Assembly (NCBI RefSeq): GCF_042466115.1
Contig: NZ_JAXHBQ010000001.1
Span: 372,001-436,000 of the forward strand
Direction of reading: 5' to 3'
From: SW4 sp042466115
GTDB taxonomy: Bacteria > Pseudomonadota > Alphaproteobacteria > Rhodobacterales > Rhodobacteraceae
Length of the DNA: 64,000 bases
This document shows, in pieces, positions 1 to 8,618 of the stretch. Position 1 is the first letter of the stretch. The number at the start of each line of letters is the position of its first letter. Under the pieces are notes generated by a model. It worked only from the letters and a program-made list of their open reading frames with translations. It made no database searches and was not told the origin of the DNA. The position numbers and the translations under genes are program-made.

Positions 1-2
1 AT

Positions 3-3000
3 ACAGCCACTGTCACCGTGACGGTCGGTTCCGTGAATGATGGCCCCGATGCGGTTGACGACAGCGACACAACCGACGAGGACACGCCCGTCACCGTTGA
101 TCTGCTGGCCAACGACAGCGACCCTGAAGGTGACGATCTTGAAGTCACAGCGGCAACGCTGATTTCCGGCGAAGGTGAAATCACCGACAATGGCGATGGC
201 ACCGTGACCTTCACACCAGCTGAAAACTGGAACGGCGAGGCCGTGATCGAATACACGATCAGCGATGGCAACGGCGGCGAGGACACAGCACAGCACACGA
301 TCACCGTCACACCGGTGAACGATGCACCCGAAGCCAACCCCGATGCGGACGTGACCGACGAGGATACAGCCGTCACTGTTGACCTGCTGGCCAACGACAC
401 GGATGTGGACGGCGACGACCTGACGGTTGTTTCCGCAACGCTGGTATCTGGCGAAGGTGAAATCGTCGACAATGGCGATGGCACATTCACCTACACCCCG
501 GCGCCCGACTTCAACGGCGAAGCCGTGATCGAATACACGATCGAGGACGAGGAAGGTCTGCAAGACACCTCGACCCACACGATCACCGTGGAAGGTGTGG
601 AAGACGCACCTGATGCGCAGGACGATGTGGCCGAAACCGACGAGGACACGCCTGTCATCATCGACGTGCTCGACAATGACAGCGATCCGGACGGCGATCC
701 ACTGGAAGTCACCGAGGCCACAAGCCCCGATGGCACGGTGGAAATCCGCCCCAACGGCACGATCCGCTTTACGCCGGATGAAAACTTCAACGGTGAAACC
801 ACGATCACCTACACCGTGACGGACCCGGACGGGAACACCGACACGGCCACCGTGACCGTGACCGTGAATCCGGTGAACGACGCGCCAGAGGCCAACGATG
901 ACAGCGATACCACAGACTTCAACACGCCTGTGACTGTCGATCTGCTGGCCAATGACACGGATGTTGACGGTGACGATCTGACCGTCACGGATGCAACCGT
1001 GCCTGCCGATCAGGGCACACTGGTCGACAATGGTGACGGCACCGTGACCTTTACACCGGCCCTTGGGTTCACCGGCACGGCCACGATCAGCTACACCATT
1101 CAGGACGAAGAAGGCCTGACCGATAGCGCCGTGCACACCATCACAGTGGGCGATGCCCCGCTGGACGGCACCGTGGAAGGCACTGCAGGCGACGACCTGA
1201 TCGACGGTGGCTACATGGGCGACCCCGATGGGGATCGCGTCGACAATAATGATGCCATCCTGCCGGGTGACGTGGGCGATGACGACCTGATCTACGGCTT
1301 TGAAGGTGATGACACCATTCTGGCTGGCGCTGGCGACGACGAAGTTTACGGCGGCACAGGTGACGACAGCATTCTGGGTCAGGGCGGGTTCGATACCCTG
1401 TCTGGCGACGAAGGCGAAGACACCATCACCGGTGGCCGTGACGACGATATCATCTACGGCGGTGCCGACGATGACGTTCTGGACGGTGACAGCGGCAACG
1501 ACACCATCGATGGTGACGACGGCGATGACAGCATTCTTGGCGGCGGTGGTGACGACACCATTTCCGGCGGCGAAGGCAATGACACCATCGACGGCGAAAA
1601 CAACGATGACATGATCTCGGGCAATGCCGGTGACGATGTGATCTTTGGCGGGTCGGGTGACGACACGCTGAAAGGTGGCGACGACGACGACACCGTCTTT
1701 GGTGGCGCGGGCTCGGATGAAATCTGGGGCGGCGACGACGAAGACGAACTCTATGGTGACGGCGGCAACGACCGGATAGACGCGGGCCTTGGTGATGACG
1801 TGGCCTATGGTGGCGACGGCAACGACCTTGTCGAAGGCAACGAAGGCGATGACGAATTGCACGGCGATGCCGGCAATGACTCGATCACTGGCGGAACCGG
1901 TAGCGACACCGCCTATGGTGGTGACGGTAACGATACCATCGACACCGGCAACCACGACGATCCGCTGCCCGATCAGGCCTACCCCGGCGTTTACGGCGCC
2001 GATGCTGATCCCAACAATGACCTCGACACCGTCTTTGGTGGCGCAGGCAATGACACGATCAGCACCGGCGACGACAACGACACGATCTTTGGTGGTGAAG
2101 GCCGCGATGTGATCGACGCGGGCATCGACGACGACTATGTCGAAGCTGGCGATGACAACGACACGGTAATCGGTTCCGAAGGCAACGATGAAATCTACGG
2201 TGGTGACGGCGATGACCTGATCTATGGTGGCCTTGATCCATCCTTCCCCGATGTGTTGAACCTGCCTGATGATGGCTCTGGCCCGTTTGGTCCCGACCTT
2301 GTCACCGACAACAACAACGACACGCTGTTCGGCGGCGCTGGCAACGACACCATCTTTGGTGCCGATGACGACGACACGCTGTATGGTGGCACCGGCGATG
2401 ATGTCCTTGATGGCGGCGTTGATGATGACCTGCTGAAAGGCGAAGAAGGCGACGATGAACTGATCGGTGGCCAAGGCGACGACACCCTGTTTGGTGGCGA
2501 CGGCAATGACGACCTTGACGGTGGTATCGGCGACGACTCCGTGATCGGTGGCGCTGGCGATGATGTGGTCAACGGTGGTGACGGCGACGATCTGGTTGCC
2601 GGCAACGACGGCGACGACACGCTGACAGGCGGCGCTGGCGAAGACACCGTCACAGGTGGCTTTGGCGACGATCTGTTCCTTGGCGGCAACGGCGGTGACG
2701 TGGTGCGCGGCGGCGAAGATGCCGATGGCCTCGACGTTGACGTGCTGGACCTGACCGGATCGGATGTGGACTTTATCACCTATGTTGACGGCGATCCCGA
2801 GGCGGGCACCGTAACCTTCGGTGATGGCTCCACCATGACCTTCTCGGAAATCGAGAACGTGATCCCCTGCTTTACGCCGGGCACCACGATCGCGACCCCG
2901 AAAGGCGAGCGTCTGGTCGAGGATCTGCGCGAAGGCGACCGGATCATCACACGTGACAACGGCATCCAGGAAATTCGCTGGATGGGTCGCAAAGAGATGA

Positions 3001-3449
3001 CGGGCAAGCAACTGGTTGCCAACCCGCACCTCAAGCCGATCCTGATCAAGGCCGGTGCACTGGGCAATGGTCTGCCTGAACGTGACATGCTGGTATCGCC
3101 AAACCACCGCGTGCTGGTCGCCAACGACATGACACAGCTCTACTTTGAAGAGCGTGAAGTGTTGGCCGCTGCCAAGCATCTGGTGGGCAGCGCCGGCATC
3201 CACGAGATCGACGTGATGGGCACCGCCTATATCCACTTCATGTGCGACCGCCACGAAGTGGTTCTGTCAAACGGCGCATGGACCGAAAGCTTCCAGCCCG
3301 GCGATTACAGCCTCAAAGGCATTGGCAACAGCCAGCGCAACGAAATCTTTGAACTGTTCCCCGAGCTGAAGTCGAAGGAAGGCCTTGAAGATTACCAGTC
3401 GGCCCGCAAAGCGCTGAAAAAGCACGAAGCACGCCTCTTGGTAAAATAA
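3..3449 (+). CDS. Secreted cadherin-like/RTX repeat protein with C-terminal Hint domain (5' end cut off)
   Basis: The reading frame is open to the left edge, so the true start lies outside the window. Four copies of a roughly 93-residue unit, each carrying a DEDTPVTVDLLANDSD-like core, start near bp 45, 318, 600 and 876; they resemble cadherin-like Tandem-95 domains. From about bp 1170 to 2700 come glycine/aspartate-rich RTX nonapeptides (GGxGxDxxx), known to bind calcium outside the cell. The C-terminus is a Hint-like domain that begins at Cys (bp 2868) with CFTPGTTIATPKGE and contains SPNHRVL and a late RHEVVLSNGAW block. Such proteins usually leave by a type I system and act as adhesins or surface proteins; no exporter is visible here. 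A strong terminator follows. The domain calls are firm; the biological role is inferred. Confidence 0.9.
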   Translation, partial: TATVTVTVGSVNDGPDAVDDSDTTDEDTPVTVDLLANDSDPEGDDLEVTAATLISGEGEITDNGDGTVTFTPAENWNGEAVIEYTISDGNGGEDTAQHTITVTPVNDAPEANPDADVTDEDTAVTVDLLANDTDVDGDDLTVVSATLVSGEGEIVDNGDGTFTYTPAPDFNGEAVIEYTIEDEEGLQDTSTHTITVEGVEDAPDAQDDVAETDEDTPVIIDVLDNDSDPDGDPLEVTEATSPDGTVEIRPNGTIRFTPDENFNGETTITYTVTDPDGNTDTATVTVTVNPVNDAPEANDDSDTTDFNTPVTVDLLANDTDVDGDDLTVTDATVPADQGTLVDNGDGTVTFTPALGFTGTATISYTIQDEEGLTDSAVHTITVGDAPLDGTVEGTAGDDLIDGGYMGDPDGDRVDNNDAILPGDVGDDDLIYGFEGDDTILAGAGDDEVYGGTGDDSILGQGGFDTLSGDEGEDTITGGRDDDIIYGGADDDVLDGDSGNDTIDGDDGDDSILGGGGDDTISGGEGNDTIDGENNDDMISGNAGDDVIFGGSGDDTLKGGDDDDTVFGGAGSDEIWGGDDEDELYGDGGNDRIDAGLGDDVAYGGDGNDLVEGNEGDDELHGDAGNDSITGGTGSDTAYGGDGNDTIDTGNHDDPLPDQAYPGVYGADADPNNDLDTVFGGAGNDTISTGDDNDTIFGGEGRDVIDAGIDDDYVEAGDDNDTVIGSEGNDEIYGGDGDDLIYGGLDPSFPDVLNLPDDGSGPFGPDLVTDNNNDTLFGGAGNDTIFGADDDDTLYGGTGDDVLDGGVDDDLLKGEEGDDELIGGQGDDTLFGGDGNDDLDGGIGDDSVIGGAGDDVVNGGDGDDLVAGNDGDDTLTGGAGEDTVTGGFGDDLFLGGNGGDVVRGGEDADGLDVDVLDLTGSDVDFITYVDGDPEAGTVTFGDGSTMTFSEIENVIPCFTPGTTIATPKGERLVEDLREGDRIITRDNGIQEIRWMGRKEMTGKQLVANPHLKPILIKAGALGNGLPERDMLVSPNHRVLVANDMTQLYFEEREVLAAAKHLVGSAGIHEIDVMGTAYIHFMCDRHEVVLSNGAWTESFQPGDYSLKGIGNSQRNEIFELFPELKSKEGLEDYQSARKALKKHEARLLVK

Positions 3450-3486
3450 TATGCAGCTCCGCCCGAACCGGGCGTAGTAAGAAAGG

Positions 3487-3517
3487 CGGGGATCGGGAAA
3501 CCGGTCCCCGTTTTTTT
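3487..3517 (+). terminator. Rho-independent terminator after the first Hint protein
   Basis: A 10-bp stem (CGGGGATCGG with CCGGTCCCCG, one G-T pair) closes a GAAA tetraloop and is followed directly by seven T residues. It lies 38 bp after the stop codon and separates the two Hint-protein genes into independent transcripts. Confidence 0.9.
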
Positions 3518-3715
3518 GTGAACAATTGGGTACACGCAGTAGTTGTTTCGTCAATGGAAACAATATCGCGTGATCCCAACCACTTTTGCGCCGATTCACG
3601 CCTTCGGGCGTCATTGCAGACTTTTCCCCGTAAATTTATGTCGTTATTGCCTTAATCTTGTTTTGTCGCATCGGGGGATGTGGCGATGACCTTTGAGCTG
3701 CCGAAAGGAACCACC

Positions 3716-5476
3716 ATGGCCACCATTACTGGGACCTCCAATAACGATGTTCTTCAGGGGACACCCGAAGACGACGTGATTTCCGGCCTCAACGGGCAAG
3801 ACACGATTTCCGGCGAGGGTGGCGACGATAGCATCACCGGCGGTGGCGGCGACGACGTCCTTTATGGTGACGAGGGCACAGGCACCGCGCCGGGCAATGA
3901 CGCGACGCCACTGAACCTGTCGATCAACAATCTGGTGTCGGATTCCTCTAGCGGTAACAACAACGCCAATCCGGGTGATTTTTCAGTTTACAGCAACATC
4001 GCGCAACTGGATGACGGCACACCGATTTCAGCGCGTCTGGTGCTGGTGTCGACCTCTAATCCCAACCTGAACGTGGACCTGTCGGGCGGCAACGGCTTTG
4101 AAATTTTGCTTAATAGCGGATTTGGTTCCAGCGCATCAATGCAAGGCGAAACCGCAACCTTCCGCATGGAATTCTTCGATCCTGCAACGGGCCAGCCCGT
4201 GGCGCTGAACTCGACCGCGACCTTCAATGACCTTGATCGCAATTCCCCCGGTGACCAGGAAAGCGTCACGCTGGATGCAAACAGCTTTAACGAATTTGGC
4301 GTGGCATCGGATTCGGTGCTCAACGTCACCACCGCACCCGGATCCGTGACAGCCGCAGGCACCGAAACCAACAATCCCAACGATCAGGACAGCTGGTTTT
4401 CGGCCTCGTTTGACGACCGCACCAGCATCGAATTCACGCTGGAAACACGCTCGACCCAATCGGGTTTTTCGATGAACGGCGACCTGATTGATGACGTGGT
4501 CGTGGAACCGATTGAGCCGGGCAATGACACGATTGACGGCGGCAGCGGTCAGGACGTGATCTTTGGCCAAGGCGGCGATGACAGCCTATCGGGCGGCGAC
4601 GGTGACGATGAAGTTTACGGCGGCGTCGGGCAGGACAACATCAGCGGTGGCGCTGGAAATGACGAGCTCTTTGGCGGCGGTGATCAGGATACCTTTACCG
4701 GCATCACGGCGGGCGACACGATTGAGGGCGGCGAAAGCGGCGTCGATGAAGACACGCTCGATTTGACGGGCTCCGGTCCTCTGCGCGTGATCTTTGATGC
4801 CAATGATCCCGAAAGCGGCGTCGTCAATTTCCTTGATGCCAATGGTAATGTCACTGGGCAGGCCAACTTCTCGGAAATCGAAAACGTCATTCCCTGTTTC
4901 ACCCCCGGAACCGTGATTGCAACCGCACGTGGCGAGGTGGCTGTCGAAACCCTGCGCGCAGGCGACAAGGTCTTTACCCGTGACAACGGGATGCAGGAAA
5001 TTCGCTGGGCCGGACGGCGCGATGTAACCGCGTCAGAACTGGCTCTGATGCCACATTGGCAGCCTGTGCTGGTACGCGCTGGCGCGCTTGGTCCTGATCT
5101 CCCTGCGCGCGATATGCTGCTTTCGCCCAACCACCGTCTGTTGATGACGGGCGAGCGCGCGAACTTGTATTTCGGTGAAAACGAAGTGCTGTCCGCGGCC
5201 AAGCATCTGACCGATATGGACGGAATAGACGGCGTTGAAACCGCCTCTGTGTCCTACATCCACCTGATGTTTGACCGCCACGAAGTAATCTTGTCCGACG
5301 GTGCTTGGAGCGAAAGTTTCCAGCCCGGTGACTATGCCATGCGTGGTATTGGCGCTGATCAACGCTCTGAAATCTTGGGGCTTTTCCCCGAATTGGACGG
5401 TGTAGGCGACACGGGCGCATTCAGCGCCGCGCGCAAGGTTCTTAAAAAGCACGAGGCAAAGCTGCTGTCCAACTAG
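3716..5476 (+). CDS. RTX-type calcium-binding protein with C-terminal Hint domain
   Basis: 586 residues if started at the ATG at 3716, which has an AAAGGA ribosome site six bases upstream; an in-frame GTG at 3680 is possible but less well placed. A short RTX block lies at the N-terminus (NDVLQGTPEDDVISG), followed by about 200 residues of unrecognised, probably beta-rich sequence, a second RTX block around bp 4520-4720, and a Hint-like domain starting at Cys394 (CFTPGTVIATARGE). The Hint part is closely related to that of the preceding gene, sharing the blocks SPNHR and SFQPGDY and the ending KKHEAxLL, so the two genes are paralogous in this domain. No N-terminal signal peptide is seen, as expected for type I export. 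The stop codon overlaps the convergent neighbour in a shared CTAG. Confidence 0.88.
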   Translation: MATITGTSNNDVLQGTPEDDVISGLNGQDTISGEGGDDSITGGGGDDVLYGDEGTGTAPGNDATPLNLSINNLVSDSSSGNNNANPGDFSVYSNIAQLDDGTPISARLVLVSTSNPNLNVDLSGGNGFEILLNSGFGSSASMQGETATFRMEFFDPATGQPVALNSTATFNDLDRNSPGDQESVTLDANSFNEFGVASDSVLNVTTAPGSVTAAGTETNNPNDQDSWFSASFDDRTSIEFTLETRSTQSGFSMNGDLIDDVVVEPIEPGNDTIDGGSGQDVIFGQGGDDSLSGGDGDDEVYGGVGQDNISGGAGNDELFGGGDQDTFTGITAGDTIEGGESGVDEDTLDLTGSGPLRVIFDANDPESGVVNFLDANGNVTGQANFSEIENVIPCFTPGTVIATARGEVAVETLRAGDKVFTRDNGMQEIRWAGRRDVTASELALMPHWQPVLVRAGALGPDLPARDMLLSPNHRLLMTGERANLYFGENEVLSAAKHLTDMDGIDGVETASVSYIHLMFDRHEVILSDGAWSESFQPGDYAMRGIGADQRSEILGLFPELDGVGDTGAFSAARKVLKKHEAKLLSN

Positions 5477-6051
5477 CGGTTTCTAAGCCAGTCCTGCCAG
5501 TCTTCGGGCGTGTCGATATCGCGGCGCGCCCGATTTCCGTTCAGCGGCACGTTAAAGGTCAGCTCGGGATAGTTGCGGATGATTTCCGCGCCGCCCGTGT
5601 CGCCAAAAAGTGCGGCGAACAGATCGAACATGCTGGCATCGAACAGCACCGGATGGCCGGGTTTTCCACCCTCCGTGGTGGCCCGCCAGATGTGACATTC
5701 GGGATGATCCGCGCTGGCCTTGATCACGGCGCGCAGATCGTCCGCCGTGATGTCGGGCATATCGGCGGGCAAGATCAGCACGCCATCCGCCTGGGCGGGT
5801 AGGGCGGCGATGCCATGGCGCAGGCTGGCGGCAAAGCCCGTTTGCCCCACCGGCACCTGGATACAAGACGCTCCGGTCAACGCGCCATAGCGGTCATGCG
5901 GGCGCGGGGGCAGGGTGGTGAACACAGGGCCGACGCTGGCGGCAATATCCACCATCCGGCGCAGCATTGGCTGGCCGTCGATATCAAGCAGCAGTTTATC
6001 GCGGCCCATGCGCGATGACGCGCCCGCCGCCAAAATCAGGATCGGGATCAT
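5473..6051 (-). CDS. MobA-like NTP transferase (nucleotidyltransferase family protein)
   Basis: 192 residues. The N-terminus LAAGASSRMGRDKLLLDIDG is the nucleotide-binding signature of the MobA/MocA (NTP_transf_3) family, and the later LILPADMPDI motif supplies the metal-binding Asp. Relatives transfer CMP or GMP to molybdopterin (MocA, MobA) or act on other sugar phosphates. No xanthine-dehydrogenase or molybdenum gene lies beside it, so the substrate is not assigned. The gene ends in a four-base CTAG overlap with the convergent Hint gene and sits 9 bp from the end of the next minus-strand gene, whose transcription runs into it, so the two may be co-transcribed. Confidence 0.85.
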   Translation of the reverse strand: MIPILILAAGASSRMGRDKLLLDIDGQPMLRRMVDIAASVGPVFTTLPPRPHDRYGALTGASCIQVPVGQTGFAASLRHGIAALPAQADGVLILPADMPDITADDLRAVIKASADHPECHIWRATTEGGKPGHPVLFDASMFDLFAALFGDTGGAEIIRNYPELTFNVPLNGNRARRDIDTPEDWQDWLRNR

Positions 6052-6060
6052 ACCGCCAGA

Positions 6061-8466
6061 CTAGCCGCGCATGCGCGTCCCGTCAGCATCAAACAACGGC
6101 GTTGTGATCAGCGTCGCATCACGCAGATCGCCCAGAATTTCGATCTGGACCTTACGGCCCTCATGCGCCTCGGCCCGTGGGATCAGCGCAAGCGCGATGC
6201 TTTTGCCCGCATGGTGCGAATACCCGCCCGAAGTGCAGAACCCCTGCACGGTGCCATCAATGAACACCGGTTCATAGGCGGTGACATCAGCATCATCCGC
6301 ATCCACCGCGAAGGCCGCCAATATGCGGGCTGGGGGATTGGCGCGTTCCGCCTCGGCCGCGGCGCGCCCGATGAAATCGGTGCTCTTCTTGAAGCTGATG
6401 AAACGATCCATGCCGGTTTCCGCCGCCGTATAATCGGGTGAAAATTCAGCCAGCCACGATCCGAAAAACCGGTCCAGTCGCAGCGACATCATCGCCCGCA
6501 TCCCGAAGGGCGTGATCCCCATGGGCTGGCCCGCATCCCATAGGGTTTGCCATAGCTGCCGTTGATCCATCGGATCGCAGTATATCTCGTAGCCCAGATC
6601 GCCGGTATAGCTGACCCGCTGCACCAGCGTGTTGACCTGCCCGATCACCATGGGGCGCACATCAAGGAACGCCAGATCAACCGGATCGCGGGTGCAGGCG
6701 GCCAATAAGTCGCGCGCGCGCGGCCCCGCAATCTGGAAGCCGTTCACTTTATCGCTGATATTTTCGACCCTTACGCCCTGTTCTACATGTAGATCAAACC
6801 AGCGCTGATGGATCGCCTGCGCACCATAGCTGGCTGTCAGGCGAAAGTGATCCTCGGCCAGACAGGACACGGTGAAATCCCCCAAAAGCCGCCCCTTGGG
6901 TGACAGCATCGGCGTCAGGGACAACCGCCCCACCTTGGGGATGCGTCCGGCCATGATCCGGTCAAGCCATGCGCGGGCATTCTGGCCCGTCACATCGAAC
7001 TTTCCAAAGTTGTGAACCTCATTGATTCCAACAGCTTGACGCACGTTCTTCACCTCGCGCGCGGTGGCGTCAAACGCATTGGAGCGGCGGAATGACGGGG
7101 TTTCAAAGGTTGGTTCGTCGCCCGTGGCAAAGTAGTTCACCACCTCAAGACCGAACTGATGCCCCCAGACCGCGCCCAGATCGGAAAACACCTCATACAT
7201 CGGCGTGGTGCGATGCGGGCGTGCGGCGGGCAGTTCTTCGTTCGGGTAGGACACGGAAAAACGCCGCTGATAGTTTTCCACGACCTTGGGGCGGGTGTAG
7301 CCGGGCGAAATCCAGTTGCCATAGCGCCCCACATCCATCGCCGTGACATCGCGTTCGCATTCCCCGTCGACCATCCACTGCGCCAGCATCAACCCGACGC
7401 CGCCGCCTTGCGAAAATCCGGCCATGACACCGCAGGCAGACCAGTAATTGCGCAGGCCCGGCACGGGGCCGACCAGCGGATTACCATCGGGCGCAAAGGT
7501 GAACGGCCCGTGGATCACCGATTTGATGCCGGCGCGTTCCAGCACCGGAAAGCGGTTGAAGGCAAAGGCGACCGAATCCTCGATCTTGTCCAGATTGTCG
7601 GGCAGCAATTCGTGGCCAAATTCCCACGGGGTGCCATCGACGGCCCAAGGCCGACAGGGTTGTTCATAAAATCCGATGCACAGCCCGCGCCCTTCCTGAC
7701 GCAGATAGCTTTCGCCGGCGGGGTCCATCACATGGGGGTGTTCCACGTCCCGTTCATAGATTTCGGGCGTTTCCTCGGTGATCAGATACTGGTGCTCCAT
7801 CGGGTGCAGCGGCACGTAGTGGCCCGCCATCGCCGCCACCTCGCGCGCCCAGAGACCAGCGGCATTGACCACATGTTCCGCGTGGATCGTGCCCTTGTCG
7901 GTAACCACATCCCATGTGCCATCGGCGCGCGGGTTGGTTTCCAGCACCTTTGTGTGCAATTCGATGGTCGCCCCGCCCATCCGCGCGGCCTTGGCATAGG
8001 CGTGGGTGGTGCCGCTTGGGTCAAGGTGGCCGTCAAGCGGATCATACAGCCCGCCGATAATGCCATCCAGATTGGTAATCGGCGCGATCTTGGCGATTTC
8101 GGCAGGGCCGACAATTTCGGTTTCCAGCCCCATGTAACGGTGCTTGGCCCGTTCCGCGACCAGCATATCGAACCGGTCCTGATTGTCGGCCAAGGTCACA
8201 CCACCCACATGGTGCAACCCGCAGGACATGCCGGTGATCGCCTCCAACTCCTTGTAAAGCTTGATGGTATAGCCCTGCAACGCGGCCATGTTCGTGTCAC
8301 CGTTGAGGGTGTGAAACCCGCCCGCGGCATGCCACGTGGAACCGCTGGTCAATTCGGACCGTTCCAGCAGCATCACATCCGACCAACCCAGTTTCGTGAG
8401 ATGATACAAAACTGACGCGCCAACGACGCCCCCGCCGATCACGGCAACTTGGGTGGTGGTTTTCAT
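6061..8466 (-). CDS. FAD-dependent oxidoreductase, dimethylglycine/sarcosine dehydrogenase-like, with GcvT domains
   Basis: 801 residues from the ATG at 8466, which has a GGAG eight bases upstream; the frame extends further 5' but loses similarity there. The N-terminus carries a Rossmann FAD motif (VIGGGVVGASVLYHL) and GSTWHAAG, where the His (residue 46) corresponds to the covalent FAD attachment residue of dimethylglycine dehydrogenase. The DAO domain is followed by the FAO_M linker and GCV_T plus GCV_T C-terminal folate-binding domains. Family members demethylate methylated glycines and pass the one-carbon unit to tetrahydrofolate. The exact substrate cannot be read from sequence. A paralogue of identical length is transcribed divergently from a 152-bp spacer. 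Confidence 0.9.
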   Translation of the reverse strand: MKTTTQVAVIGGGVVGASVLYHLTKLGWSDVMLLERSELTSGSTWHAAGGFHTLNGDTNMAALQGYTIKLYKELEAITGMSCGLHHVGGVTLADNQDRFDMLVAERAKHRYMGLETEIVGPAEIAKIAPITNLDGIIGGLYDPLDGHLDPSGTTHAYAKAARMGGATIELHTKVLETNPRADGTWDVVTDKGTIHAEHVVNAAGLWAREVAAMAGHYVPLHPMEHQYLITEETPEIYERDVEHPHVMDPAGESYLRQEGRGLCIGFYEQPCRPWAVDGTPWEFGHELLPDNLDKIEDSVAFAFNRFPVLERAGIKSVIHGPFTFAPDGNPLVGPVPGLRNYWSACGVMAGFSQGGGVGLMLAQWMVDGECERDVTAMDVGRYGNWISPGYTRPKVVENYQRRFSVSYPNEELPAARPHRTTPMYEVFSDLGAVWGHQFGLEVVNYFATGDEPTFETPSFRRSNAFDATAREVKNVRQAVGINEVHNFGKFDVTGQNARAWLDRIMAGRIPKVGRLSLTPMLSPKGRLLGDFTVSCLAEDHFRLTASYGAQAIHQRWFDLHVEQGVRVENISDKVNGFQIAGPRARDLLAACTRDPVDLAFLDVRPMVIGQVNTLVQRVSYTGDLGYEIYCDPMDQRQLWQTLWDAGQPMGITPFGMRAMMSLRLDRFFGSWLAEFSPDYTAAETGMDRFISFKKSTDFIGRAAAEAERANPPARILAAFAVDADDADVTAYEPVFIDGTVQGFCTSGGYSHHAGKSIALALIPRAEAHEGRKVQIEILGDLRDATLITTPLFDADGTRMRG

Positions 8467-8618
8467 TGGGGGGGCTCCGCTGTTGTTTGGCACAGATTGC
8501 AAGCGATCACACCCGAAGCGATAGCACAATGACGACATGAAGTGTCGCCTTGATACAAATGACAGGCAATGGCGCGGGCCACTCTGGAGCGAGATTCGCA
8601 ACCGCAGGAAAGACCCCA

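Noticed and set aside
3950..4500. Idea that the middle of the second Hint protein is a foreign insertion between RTX blocks
   Set aside because: Base composition and codon use look like the flanks and the frame is continuous, so a normal domain is the simpler reading.
7159..8415. 418-residue frame on the plus strand opposite the first FAD enzyme
   Set aside because: Antisense shadow of a clear enzyme gene; composition is not protein-like and no family is recognisable.
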